Under the pieces are notes generated by a model. The model saw nothing but the letters and a program-made list of their open reading frames with translations. It was not told the DNA's origin and searched no databases. A program made the position numbers and the translations under genes. Source: Nitrospinota bacterium (GTDB taxonomy: Bacteria; UBA8248; JACPRG01). From it: a stretch of 14,706 bases of DNA. Below are positions 1 to 6,908 of the stretch, piece by piece; the first letter of the stretch is position 1, and each line of letters begins with the position of its first letter. The stretch lies in the NCBI GenBank assembly GCA_030740135.1, contig JASLXW010000040.1:1-14706 (forward strand), read 5' to 3'.

Positions 1-1
1 G

Positions 2-331
2 GGGTCGGTCATGCTGGTGGACTCCCCCGCGCCGTTTCTGCGGATCTCCTACTTCGTGATCATTCCCGTGACCCTCCTGACCGCGGGCGTGTTCGTTTTC
101 CTGCTCGGGCTCGGCCTCAAGGCCCAGCGGCGGAAACCCGTGTCTGGCTCGGAGGGTCTGGTGGACGCCACGGGCGTCGCGAAGGGGGACATCGACCCTG
201 AAGGCAAGGTGTTTGTCCATGGAGAGCTTTGGAACGCCCATTCCGCCGAGTCGATTGCCGAAGGGGAAACGGTTCGGATTGTGGCGGTCGAGGGTCTTCG
301 TCTCGTGGTGGTGAAGGAGGCGTCGTCATGA
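2..331 (+). CDS. NfeD-like membrane protein, C-terminal part (5' end outside window)
   Basis: The reading frame is open from the window edge, so only the last 109 codons are present. The visible part has one hydrophobic segment (about residues 10-37 after the first visible Met at base 11) and then a C-terminal OB-fold of NfeD type; the stretch [20 protein letters not shown] is characteristic. In full-length family members an N-terminal ClpP-like serine protease precedes several membrane helices; nothing of that lies in the window. NfeD proteins act with stomatin-like proteins in membrane quality control and microdomain organisation. The stop codon overlaps the start of the slipin gene by ATGA, so the two are translationally coupled. 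The Met at base 11 lies inside the domain and is not the true start. Confidence 0.88.
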   Translation, partial: GSVMLVDSPAPFLRISYFVIIPVTLLTAGVFVFLLGLGLKAQRRKPVSGSEGLVDATGVAKGDIDPEGKVFVHGELWNAHSAESIAEGETVRIVAVEGLRLVVVKEASS

Positions 332-1161
332 TTGGATCCGGTGCGTTGCTCCCGATTGTCTTGATCTTCGTGATCCTGATTTTGGCCAGCTCGATCAAGG
401 TCATGCGGGAGTACGAGCGCGCGGTCGTCTTCCGGCTGGGCCGGTTTCTCCGGGCCAAGGGGCCGGGGCTTTTCCTGTTGTTCCCCGTCATCGACCGGAT
501 GGTGCGGGTGAGTCTGCGGCTGGTCACCCTGGACGTCCCCTCGCAGGACATCATCACCCGGGACAACGTTACGGTGAAGGTGAACGCCGTGCTCTATTTT
601 CGCGTTCTCGATCCCCAAAAGGCCGTCATCGAGGTGGAGGACTACCTCTACGCGACCTCCCAGCTCGCCCAGACGACCCTGCGGAGCGTCCTCGGAGAAT
701 CGGAGCTGGACGACCTCCTGGCCGAGCGGGAGAAGATCAATAGCCAGCTCCAGGACATCCTGGACACGCAGACCGACCCGTGGGGCATCAAGGTCACCAA
801 CGTCGAGATCAAGCACGTCGATCTGCCCACCGAGATGCAGCGGGCCATCGCCAAGCAGGCCGAGGCCGAGCGTGAGCGGCGGGCCAAGGTCATCCACGCC
901 GAAGGCGAGTTCCAGGCGTCGGGCCGGCTGGCCGAGGCGGCCGCCGTCATCGGCAGAGAGCCGGCGGCGCTCCAGCTCCGCTACCTTCAAACCCTGACGG
1001 AAGTGGCGATGGAGAACAACTCGACGTTGATCTTCCCCATTCCGCTGGACTTGCTCACCCCGTTCCTTCAGGGAGGGGGTCGGGGGTCGGGCGGCGGAGG
1101 GAAGGATTCCGGGGCCGGCGGACGGGCCGGGCCGGAGTCCGGGGGCGAAGCCGGGGCGTGA
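328..1161 (+). CDS. Slipin / stomatin-like SPFH (band 7) membrane protein
   Basis: This 277-residue protein has one N-terminal membrane anchor (about 5-22) followed by the [12 protein letters not shown] motif (30-40) and a complete SPFH/band 7 domain to about residue 185. An Ala/Glu/Arg-rich coiled-coil stretch (about 170-205) follows, then a short conserved tail with a hydrophobic [12 protein letters not shown] segment. The last 30 residues are almost only Gly with Ser, Arg and Lys, a low-complexity end that is variable in this family. Slipins oligomerise on the inner membrane and are partners of NfeD. The start at 328 is chosen because AAGGAGG lies 7 bases upstream and it overlaps the nfeD stop by ATGA; an in-frame start at 229 would lie deep inside nfeD. 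The pair forms an operon. Confidence 0.93.
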   Translation: MIGSGALLPIVLIFVILILASSIKVMREYERAVVFRLGRFLRAKGPGLFLLFPVIDRMVRVSLRLVTLDVPSQDIITRDNVTVKVNAVLYFRVLDPQKAVIEVEDYLYATSQLAQTTLRSVLGESELDDLLAEREKINSQLQDILDTQTDPWGIKVTNVEIKHVDLPTEMQRAIAKQAEAERERRAKVIHAEGEFQASGRLAEAAAVIGREPAALQLRYLQTLTEVAMENNSTLIFPIPLDLLTPFLQGGGRGSGGGGKDSGAGGRAGPESGGEAGA

Positions 1162-1189
1162 CGTGGGTGGGCGGTCCGGAAAGCCGGTT

Positions 1190-1441
1190 TCAGGCTTGGA
1201 GATCGATGGCCCTGATCTCTTCCGGCCTGGGGGCGCTCAACACGGCCAGCAGCGGCCGGTTCTCTCCGTAGGAAGGGTCCGCGGCGTCCCGGATCTTCTC
1301 GACCTTCGGGGGCGGATTGGGTGCGGGCAGGTCGAGGAGAAGTTGTTCTCCCGGCGGGGCCGCCGCCGTGAAGGCCGCCGCGCTCCCCGGCCGGGTGACT
1401 GTGGGTGCGGTTGCGGTTATCTGAGCTTTGAATTCATCCAT
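1190..1441 (-). CDS. Small Ala/Pro-rich hypothetical protein (83 aa)
   Basis: I do not recognise this protein. It begins MDEFKAQ, has a low-complexity Ala/Thr/Pro middle (about residues 8-48) and ends with a more ordinary segment containing KVEKIRDAADPSYGENRPLL. No membrane helix or signal peptide is visible. The ATG at 1441 is chosen because GAGGAAGGG stands about 9 bases upstream on the minus strand; longer frames reach 1561 but would run into the start of the rluD-like gene. It converges on the slipin gene (28 bases between stops) and diverges from the rluD-like gene. Coding status is uncertain: the G/C-rich shadow of another gene is excluded, since no plus-strand gene covers this span, and the ribosome site supports translation. 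Confidence 0.45.
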   Translation of the reverse strand: MDEFKAQITATAPTVTRPGSAAAFTAAAPPGEQLLLDLPAPNPPPKVEKIRDAADPSYGENRPLLAVLSAPRPEEIRAIDLQA

Positions 1442-1499
1442 CACCTTGCCCTTCCTCGATGAGGGTTTCGTTCGATCTCCTATCGGCGGCGTGCGAAGT

Positions 1500-1522
1500 G
1501 GGATGAGGGGTTTTTCCATCCC
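1500..1522. repeat. Short inverted repeat between divergent genes
   Basis: GGGATG (1500-1505) and CATCCC (1517-1522) form a perfect 6-bp inverted repeat with an 11-base spacer containing TTTTT. It lies in the 107-base gap between the small minus-strand gene and the TTG start of the rluD-like gene, about 27 bases before that start. It could be a leader hairpin or an operator; a repeat this short can also occur by chance. Confidence 0.25.
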
Positions 1523-1548
1523 GTCGGAGATTTGCGAGGCTGAATCCG

Positions 1549-2595
1549 TTGTCCGATTCACGATGGGATGTTCCCGCTATTCCCTCCGAAGGAACAAGAC
1601 TTTTTGAATTTCAGGTCGAGCCGGGGCGCGAAGGCTGCCGGCTGGACGTTTACCTCGCCGGCCGTCCCGAGGCGCCGGGAGGGTCCCGGGCGGGGGTCCA
1701 GCGACTCATCCGTGAGGGGCGCGTCCGGATTGAAAGGGCCGCCGGGGGTCCCGCCGGCCCCGCGAGAGCGCTCCCTCCGGGTCAGCTTCCAAAGGCCGGG
1801 ACGACCCTGTGCGCCGGAGACCGGATCCTCGTCACGGTCCCGCCGCCCGAACCCGTCGAGATCGCTGCCGAGGACATTCCCCTGGACGCCCCTTATGAGG
1901 ACGCCCACCTGATCATCGTCAATAAGCCGCCCGGACTGGTTGTCCATCCCGCCCCCGGTCACGCGCGGGGGACCCTGGTCAACGCGCTGTTGTCGCGGGT
2001 TTCCGACTTGGGGGGAATCGGCGGGAAGCTCCGCCCGGGCATCGTCCACCGCCTGGACAAGGACACCTCGGGGCTGATGGTCGTGGCCAAGACCGAGACG
2101 GCCCTGAAGGGGCTTCAGGCCGCCCTCAAGGCGAGGCGGATCGGGCGGATCTACCGGGCCCTGGCCTGGGGGCGCTTTCCGGATGAGGGCCGGATCGAGG
2201 GAAACATCGGCCGCCGGCCCGCGCACCGGAAGAAGATGGCGGTTGTGGACGGGGGAAGGCCGGCGGTGACGCATTTCCGCGTCCTGGAGCGGTTCGGAAA
2301 ACGCGCCCTTCTGGAAGTCCGGCTCGAGACGGGCCGGACGCACCAGATCCGCGTTCACCTGGCGCACCGGGGAAGTCCGGTGATCGGGGACCGGGTGTAC
2401 GGCGTCCGCCGAAAAGGAGACCCGCCCATCGATCGCCAGGCGCTTCACGCCTTTTGTTTGACCTTCGAGCACCCGGTGACGGGCGAGCCCATGCGGTTCG
2501 AGGCCCCGCCGCCCGAGGATTTTCAGAGGGTCTTGGATGAGCTGCGGGGCGAAGGCGTGAAACCTTCTTCGAAATCGGCCGGTGTGGACCCGTAA
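1549..2595 (+). CDS. rluD: RluA/RluD-family 23S rRNA pseudouridine synthase
   Basis: The 348-residue product is complete. An N-terminal S4 RNA-binding domain (about 24-98) is followed by the catalytic domain. The family motif HRLDKDTSG is at 167-175 and D170 is the expected catalytic aspartate. Other conserved blocks are NKPPGLVVHP (125-134) and ETGRTHQIRVHLA (260-272). RluD isomerises uridines 1911, 1915 and 1917 of helix 69 of 23S rRNA; RluA/RluC relatives share the fold, so exact targets are inferred from the S4 plus HRLDKDTSG layout. The start is a TTG at 1549 with GCGAGG about 9 bases upstream; no ATG or GTG in frame lies nearby without cutting the S4 domain. An insertion (about 62-84, Gly/Pro/Ala-rich) in the S4 domain is unusual. 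The gene is followed after 11 bases by the PaaZ-like remnant. Confidence 0.92.
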   Translation: MSDSRWDVPAIPSEGTRLFEFQVEPGREGCRLDVYLAGRPEAPGGSRAGVQRLIREGRVRIERAAGGPAGPARALPPGQLPKAGTTLCAGDRILVTVPPPEPVEIAAEDIPLDAPYEDAHLIIVNKPPGLVVHPAPGHARGTLVNALLSRVSDLGGIGGKLRPGIVHRLDKDTSGLMVVAKTETALKGLQAALKARRIGRIYRALAWGRFPDEGRIEGNIGRRPAHRKKMAVVDGGRPAVTHFRVLERFGKRALLEVRLETGRTHQIRVHLAHRGSPVIGDRVYGVRRKGDPPIDRQALHAFCLTFEHPVTGEPMRFEAPPPEDFQRVLDELRGEGVKPSSKSAGVDP

Positions 2596-2606
2596 GGGAG
2601 AGGCGG

Positions 2607-2864
2607 ATGAAGGCGTTGAAGAGCTATGCGTACGGCGAATGGATCGAAGGCGCGGGCGAAGGCCGGTCCGTTCACAACGCGGTGACCGGGGCGGAGATCG
2701 CCTCGGTCGACAGCGGCGGCCTGGATTTCAAGCGGATGCTGGACCACCGTATCGTCGAGTTCCTGGTGGAATCGGCCGTCCTGCCCGAGGGCGTCCGCCG
2801 CTTCATGCTTCGCGTGGCCCTCCAGGGAAGCCCGGAGAGGTTCGAAGCCCTCTGCGCGGGATGA
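2607..2864 (+). CDS. Short open frame made of PaaZ-type aldehyde dehydrogenase pieces (probable internally deleted remnant)
   Basis: This 85-codon frame has a good ribosome site (GGGAGAGG about 3-10 bases before ATG) and sits 11 bases behind rluD. Residues 1-45 (MKALKSYAYGEWIEGAGEG onward to GLDF) resemble the extreme N terminus of PaaZ/PaaN-type aldehyde dehydrogenases. Residues about 48-62 (RIVEFLVESAVLPEG) resemble a mid-domain segment of the same family (E. coli PaaZ, as I remember it: MVKSIVDSGLVPEG). Residues 63-80 (VRRFMLRVALQGSPERF) resemble the end of its dehydrogenase domain (VKHYMQRTAVQGSP). The catalytic Cys and Glu and the NAD-binding core are absent, so it cannot be an active dehydrogenase. 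It may be a pseudogene held open by two in-frame deletions, or a small protein with a new role. The match is by memory, not by alignment search. Confidence 0.6.
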   Translation: MKALKSYAYGEWIEGAGEGRSVHNAVTGAEIASVDSGGLDFKRMLDHRIVEFLVESAVLPEGVRRFMLRVALQGSPERFEALCAG

Positions 2865-2884
2865 AAATCTCCGGGAATTCGCCC

Positions 2885-3082
2885 TTATCGCCTCGGGCTC
2901 CTCGGGGCGGTCAGGTCGAGGTAGCGCGTCTCCAGCGCCTTGGCCTGCTCCACCAGCCCTTGGAGCCGCTCGCGGTCTTCGGGCGTTTTGGAAAAGTCCT
3001 CCTTGTACAACTGAAGAAGCGCGGTCAGGCTTTTGAGCTGGGCCTGAACGGCCGCCTGGGCGACGTCTCTGCGTTTACTCAT
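2885..3082 (-). CDS. Small helical hypothetical protein (65 aa)
   Basis: I do not recognise a family. The product is MSKRRDVAQAAVQAQLKSL followed by a Leu-rich, charged helical stretch with heptad-like spacing up to about residue 57, ending in a basic tail PRSPRR. It is predicted to be a cytoplasmic coiled-coil or helical-hairpin protein; there is no membrane segment. The ATG at 3082 is preferred over an in-frame GTG at 3103 because GCAGGA stands 7-8 bases before the ATG. The gene converges on the PaaZ-like remnant with 20 bases between stops and is transcribed away from the copper ATPase gene. Confidence 0.55.
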   Translation of the reverse strand: MSKRRDVAQAAVQAQLKSLTALLQLYKEDFSKTPEDRERLQGLVEQAKALETRYLDLTAPRSPRR

Positions 3083-3414
3083 CGTTTTATCCTGCTCCCG
3101 CACCCGTCTACCCTAATCGGTCCGATCCATCATAAACCGGGATTGTGGAAATCACATTCATTTCGAGACCCAAGATTCCGGGGCGGGGCTGAGAGGACCC
3201 CGAACGCGAAGCATGGGTCATGGTGTCTTCCTCGAAAAAAGTGCATATTTGGTGAGATTGTCGAAGGGTTTTTCGAAGACCGAATACGCCACTCTTCAGA
3301 TTGGGCGAGCGGGGCGGCGATTGTCCGCGGCGCCAAAGGGACGGCGTTCACTATATCCTGGATTCAAAGAGCGTCTGAAGACGTCCTTCCGAAACGGGGG
3401 CGGGGAATCCGTAA
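3083..3414. other. 332-base intergenic region upstream of the copper ATPase gene
   Basis: No convincing gene is seen on either strand; the short open frames here lack ribosome sites and family-like composition. The segment around 3225-3285 is AT-richer than its surroundings (runs of A and T at 3234-3240 and 3269-3273) and contains an imperfect inverted repeat. It lies between divergently transcribed genes (small minus-strand gene and copper ATPase) and must hold the promoters of both. I cannot place a credible -35/-10 pair. The ATPase start at 3415 has only a weak GGGGCGGGG ribosome site. Confidence 0.5.
3225..3280. repeat. Imperfect inverted repeat upstream of copper ATPase
   Basis: GTCTTCCTCGAAAAA (3225-3239) is the near reverse complement of TTTTTCGAAGAC (3269-3280); the left arm has three extra bases in the middle. 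The arms are about 30 bases apart, in the AT-richer part of the gap and 135-190 bases before the ATPase start. It could be a binding site for a metal-responsive regulator or a hairpin, but it does not match an operator consensus that I know. Confidence 0.35.
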
Positions 3415-5991
3415 ATGAGATCAGAAGAGGCAGAAGCCGAAACCGTCAAGGACCCGGTGTGCGGAATGAACGTGGACCTGAAGACGGCCGTCCACAAACA
3501 TGAGCACGAAGGGGAGACGCACTACTTCTGCTCCGAGGGCTGCCTGACGAAGTTCAAGTTGGACTCTGACGCGTACCTGAATCCCCCCGCGAAGGACCCG
3601 GTGTGCGGAATGGACGTGGACCCGAAGATGGCCGTCCACAGGCATGAGCACGAGGGGGAGACGTATTACTTCTGCTGCGAGGGTTGCCTGACGAAGTTCA
3701 AGTTGGACCCGGCCACGCACTTGGCGTCATCCGGAGCCTCGGCGCCTCCGCCGGCGGATTCAAGCGGGTTCTATATCTGCCCGATGTGCCCCGAGGTCCG
3801 GCAGGAAGGGCCGGGGGCGTGCCCCTCGTGCGGGATGGCCCTCGATCCGGAGACCGTGACGGCCCCGGCCACCAAGACCGAGTACGTCTGCCCCATGCAT
3901 CCGGAGGTCGTCCAGGATGAGCCGGGGGCGTGCCCCATCTGCGGCATGGCCCTTGAGGCGAAGACGGTGACTCTCGAAGAGGAAGCGAACCCCGAGCTGG
4001 TGGGCATGACGCGCCGGTTCTGGGTGAGCGTTGCCTTCTCCGTCCCGGTCCTTTTCCTGGCCATGTCGGACCTCATCCCCGGACAGCCTGTCCAGAAGGT
4101 GATCTCCCCGCGTCTCTCCACGTGGATCCAGTTTGTATTGTCCACGCCGGTCGTCCTCTGGGCGGGTTGGTTTTTCTTCGAGCGGGGCTGGACGTCTATC
4201 GTCAACCGAAGCCCGAACATGTTCACCCTCATCGGCATCGGCGTTGGCACGGCTTACGTCTACAGCGTTGTCGCCGCGCTGTTCCCGGGCGCGTTCCCGG
4301 AGGCCTTCCGGGGCGAGGGCGGCGGCGTGGCCGTTTACTTCGAGGCGTCGGCAGTAATCACGACGCTGGTGATCCTGGGGCAGGTTCTCGAAGTTCGCGC
4401 GCGGAGCCGGACGAGCAGCGCCATCCGGGCCCTCCTCGGCCTCGCGCCCAACACGGCTCGGCTTGTCCGCGAGGACGGAGATGAAGAAGACGTTCCCATG
4501 GACCAGGTCCGGTCGAGCGACCGGCTTCGGGTCCGCCCGGGCGAGAAGGTCCCCGTGGACGGCGTGGTCATCGAGGGGACGAGTGCGGTGGATGAATCGA
4601 TGGTGACCGGGGAGTCGATCCCCGTGGAGAAGGGGCCGGAGAGCCACGTCACCGGCGGGACGGTGAACGGGACGGGCGGATTTGTGATGCGGGCCGAACG
4701 GGTGGGGGGCGAGACCCTCCTCGCACGGATCGTCCGGATGGTGAGCGAGGCGCAGCGCAGCCGCGCCCCCATTCAGCGGTTCGCGGACGTGGTGGCCTCC
4801 TATTTCGTCCTGGCGGTCGTCCTGATCGCCGTCGCGACGTTCATCGTCTGGGCCTTCGTCGGCCCGGTGCCCCGGCTGGCCTTCGCCCTGGTGAACGCCG
4901 TGGCGGTCCTCATCATCGCCTGTCCGTGCGCCCTGGGGCTGGCGACGCCCATGTCCATTATGGTGGGGGTGGGCCGGGGGGCGATGACGGGCGTCCTGAT
5001 CAAGAACGCCGAGGCCCTGGAGATTTTGGAGAAGGTGGACGCCCTCGTCGTGGACAAGACGGGGACCCTCACCGAAGGGCGGCCCCGGCTGGTGTCTTTG
5101 GAGACCCTGCCAGGTTTCGAGGAGGCGGAGGTCCTCGGCCTGGCGGCGAGTCTGGAGCGGGCGAGCGAGCACCCCCTGGCCGAGGCGATTGTGGCGGGCG
5201 CGCAGGAGAAGGGCCTTGCCCTGTCCGATGTGGATGAGTTCAGGCCCCTGACGGGAAGAGGCGTCCTCGGCCGGATCGACGGACGGGAGGTCGTCCTCGG
5301 GAACCAGAAGTTGTTCACCGAGCGGGAAATCCCGACCGGTGACCTCCTCGAGCGGGCGGATGTCCTGCGAAGGGAGGGCCAGACCGTAATGTTCGCGGCC
5401 CTGGATGGCCGGGCGGCGGGGCTTTTGGGCGTGGCCGACCCCATCAAGGCGTCCACCCCCGAGGCAATCGAGATGCTTCACCGCGAGGGGGTCCGCCTTG
5501 TTATGCTCACCGGGGACAACCGCACAACCGCCGAGGCCGTGGCGCGCAGGCTGAAGCTCGACGAGGTGGAGGCCGAGGTTCTGCCCGAGCAGAAGGGCGA
5601 GGTGGTCAAGCGCCTTCAGGGGGAGGGCCGCGTGGTGGCCATGGCCGGAGACGGAATCAACGACGCCCCGGCGCTGGCCCTGGCCCAGGTGGGGATAGCC
5701 ATGGGGACGGGGACGGACGTGGCCATGGAGAGCGCCGGCGTGACGCTGGTTCAGGGGGACCTGCGCGGCATCGCCAAGGCCCGGGGGCTCAGCCGGGGGA
5801 CGATGCGCAACATCCGGCAGAACCTCTTCTTCGCGTTCGTCTATAACTGTCTGGGCGTGCCGCTGGCGGCGGGCGCGCTTTACCCGGTCTTCGGCCTGTT
5901 GCTCAGTCCGATGATCGCCAGCGCCGCCATGACTTTCTCATCGGTCTCGGTGATTACCAACGCCTTGAGGATCCGCAAGCTGGAGATGTGA
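3415..5991 (+). CDS. copA: Copper/silver-exporting P1B-1-type ATPase with tandem YHS and heavy-metal-binding modules
   Basis: The 858-residue inner-membrane pump exports Cu(I)/Ag(I) with ATP hydrolysis. The N terminus has two YHS domains (about 13-55 and 61-103, each starting DPVCGM), then two short metal-binding modules: C122-PM-C125...C136-x2-C139 and C159-PM-H162...C173-x2-C176. No HMA (GMxCxxC) domain is present. The core shows TGES (398-401), the metal-site CPC (503-505), phosphorylated D547 in DKTGTLT, SEHP (584-587), TGDN (699-702) and GDGINDAP (745-752). YN (810-811) in the seventh helix and MTFSS (839-843) in the eighth complete the P1B-1 signature, which argues for monovalent copper/silver over Zn/Cd or the CPH-type CopB. 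The gene stands alone with no visible chaperone or regulator. YHS plus such modules is known from SilP/CopA-like pumps. Confidence 0.95.
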   Translation: MRSEEAEAETVKDPVCGMNVDLKTAVHKHEHEGETHYFCSEGCLTKFKLDSDAYLNPPAKDPVCGMDVDPKMAVHRHEHEGETYYFCCEGCLTKFKLDPATHLASSGASAPPPADSSGFYICPMCPEVRQEGPGACPSCGMALDPETVTAPATKTEYVCPMHPEVVQDEPGACPICGMALEAKTVTLEEEANPELVGMTRRFWVSVAFSVPVLFLAMSDLIPGQPVQKVISPRLSTWIQFVLSTPVVLWAGWFFFERGWTSIVNRSPNMFTLIGIGVGTAYVYSVVAALFPGAFPEAFRGEGGGVAVYFEASAVITTLVILGQVLEVRARSRTSSAIRALLGLAPNTARLVREDGDEEDVPMDQVRSSDRLRVRPGEKVPVDGVVIEGTSAVDESMVTGESIPVEKGPESHVTGGTVNGTGGFVMRAERVGGETLLARIVRMVSEAQRSRAPIQRFADVVASYFVLAVVLIAVATFIVWAFVGPVPRLAFALVNAVAVLIIACPCALGLATPMSIMVGVGRGAMTGVLIKNAEALEILEKVDALVVDKTGTLTEGRPRLVSLETLPGFEEAEVLGLAASLERASEHPLAEAIVAGAQEKGLALSDVDEFRPLTGRGVLGRIDGREVVLGNQKLFTEREIPTGDLLERADVLRREGQTVMFAALDGRAAGLLGVADPIKASTPEAIEMLHREGVRLVMLTGDNRTTAEAVARRLKLDEVEAEVLPEQKGEVVKRLQGEGRVVAMAGDGINDAPALALAQVGIAMGTGTDVAMESAGVTLVQGDLRGIAKARGLSRGTMRNIRQNLFFAFVYNCLGVPLAAGALYPVFGLLLSPMIASAAMTFSSVSVITNALRIRKLEM
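3448..3723 (+). repeat. Tandem duplication encoding the two YHS domains
   Basis: Two copies of a 132-base unit start at 3448 and 3592 (period 144 bases, 48 codons), each beginning AAGGACCCGGTGTGCGGAAT. By eye about 16 of 132 positions differ (about 88% identity). Several differences are synonymous or third-position, so the duplication is fairly recent compared with the age of the family. The reading frame is kept. Confidence 0.85.
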
Positions 5992-6020
5992 CGCTCGCTC
6001 GATGGGGGGTGCGATCGTCC

Positions 6021-6057
6021 GGACCTCTCCCGAACCGTGTCTTCCGGTTCTCGGTCC
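6021..6057 (+). terminator. Possible transcription terminator after copper ATPase
   Basis: Outer arms GGACC (6021-6025) and GGTCC (6053-6057) and inner arms GAACC (6032-6036) and GGTTC (6046-6050) nest into a two-step hairpin that begins 30 bases after the ATPase stop codon. A U-rich tail is nearly absent (TTGCCC follows), so intrinsic termination would be weak. It may instead be an mRNA-stabilising 3' structure. Confidence 0.35.
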
Positions 6058-6091
6058 TTGCCCGCGGGATTGAACCCGTTTAAGTGTCCTC

Positions 6092-6121
6092 TTGACCTGA
6101 GTGCCTCTCTTTAGCTAGACT
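6092..6121 (+). promoter_or_regulatory. Candidate sigma-70-like promoter for the Rieske gene
   Basis: TTGACC (6092-6097, five of six to the consensus) and TAGACT (6116-6121, four of six) are separated by 18 bases. Transcription would start near 6128 and give a leader of about 205 bases before the ATG at 6335. The call rests on motif match and position only. Confidence 0.35.
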
Positions 6122-6334
6122 GCCTGCTCAACAGCAACGACAGGTGCCTCAAGACGAGGCGGCGCGATTCGGGTGTGCATATCGGCGCAGGCTTCATCCG
6201 GATGGCGGCCCGAGGGGGAGAAAACGTTGCGTTGTGTCTTGTTCACTCCGGGCCTGAGATTTTCACAACCCGTTCCGGAGAAAGACCGCGTATTGGTAAG
6301 CGGGCATCAGGCCTCTTAACTTCGACCTGAGAAG

Positions 6335-6757
6335 ATGAGACTTCCGATGCACGAAGGGGGCCTCTGGCCCGCGCTACGCGAAAATTGGCACGCGGTCGCC
6401 TTCTCCGACAACTTGGGGGAAAAGCCCGTGAGCGTCCGCCTCCTGGACGAGCACGTGGTCCTGTGCCGGCTGGGGGGCCGGGTGAGCGCGTTTCAGGATC
6501 TTTGCATCCACCGCGGGTGCCCCATTTCGCTCGGGTGGGTGGAAGGGGAGGAGCTTGTCTGCGCGTATCACGGCTGGTCCTACGCCGGGGACGGGAAATG
6601 CACCCGGATCCCCTCCGTTCCCTCGGGACACCCCATCCCCTATCTGGCCGAGGAGCTTCACCTCAAAGGGCCGGATGCCGTCGCCATCGCCTACAGGCGG
6701 TTCATGGCGGAGTTGGGTGTGGACATTGACGCGAGGGAGCCCGAAAGGGTCGGGTAG
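6335..6757 (+). CDS. Rieske [2Fe-2S] protein, ring-hydroxylating oxygenase type lacking the catalytic domain
   Basis: The 140-residue product carries a complete Rieske domain (about 10-100): C57-I-H59 and C76-x2-H79 are the cluster ligands, within LCIHRGCPISLG and CAYHGWSY. This is the pattern of alpha subunits of phthalate/vanillate-type Rieske oxygenases, which are usually 330-450 residues long. The non-haem iron domain with its 2-His-1-carboxylate site is missing. Residues 103-131 (YLAEELHLKGPDAVAIAYRR and following) instead resemble the extreme C terminus of such oxygenases, so it looks like an in-frame internal deletion. It could still serve as an electron-transfer protein. Start ATG 6335 has GAGAAG directly adjacent; ATG 6347 is an alternative. 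Its distance from the ABC operon (151 bases) leaves co-transcription open. Confidence 0.85.
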   Translation: MRLPMHEGGLWPALRENWHAVAFSDNLGEKPVSVRLLDEHVVLCRLGGRVSAFQDLCIHRGCPISLGWVEGEELVCAYHGWSYAGDGKCTRIPSVPSGHPIPYLAEELHLKGPDAVAIAYRRFMAELGVDIDAREPERVG

Positions 6758-6770
6758 AAAGCCTGGGAGC

Positions 6771-6804
6771 CCCGGTCCGCGCCCGAAGGCGGGACAGGGC
6801 CGGG
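6771..6804 (+). terminator. GC-rich stem-loop behind the Rieske gene
   Basis: Outer CCCGG (6771-6775) pairs with CCGGG (6800-6804), and inner CGCC (6780-6783) pairs with GGCG (6788-6791) around a CGAA tetraloop. It begins 13 bases after the Rieske stop codon. There is no U-tract (GGATGCC follows), so termination is uncertain. Confidence 0.3.
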
Positions 6805-6908
6805 GGATGCCTTATGCGGAGGTCAAAGTTTGTTGGAGGAGTTGTGACGGCTGTCGGATTCGGTGCTGCAATCGGTACATCCCAGTCAACGGAAAAAGGG
6901 GAAAGTAA

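Larger units (their letters stand above)
5992..6334. other. 343-base intergenic region between copper ATPase and Rieske gene
   Basis: No gene is supported on either strand. The region holds a two-step stem-loop just behind the ATPase stop (6021-6057) and a candidate promoter (6092-6121). A leader of about 205 bases follows, with a small GCCTC/GAGGC hairpin (6146-6160) and a CTCCGG/CCGGAG pair (6247-6252 and 6275-6280). The leader does not match a riboswitch class that I recognise. Confidence 0.5.

Noticed and set aside
229..327. Upstream in-frame extension of the slipin gene
   Set aside because: It lies inside the nfeD frame, has no ribosome site, and encodes Arg/Gly-rich non-family sequence; ATG 328 has AAGGAGG and the ATGA overlap.
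2582..3418. A 278-codon plus-strand frame across 2582-3418
   Set aside because: It crosses the end of rluD, the PaaZ-like remnant in another frame, the minus-strand small gene and the intergenic gap. The translation has no coherent domain.
3760..5481. A 573-codon antisense frame inside the copper ATPase gene
   Set aside because: Low-complexity Arg/Gly/His/Asp composition and exact overlap with a clearly real gene show it is a GC-rich shadow.
6555..6908. A 117-codon frame overlapping the Rieske gene and running into the ABC leader
   Set aside because: The first two thirds is a Pro/Ser/Arg-rich shadow of the Rieske gene, and the Cys-rich end has no supporting ribosome site or family.
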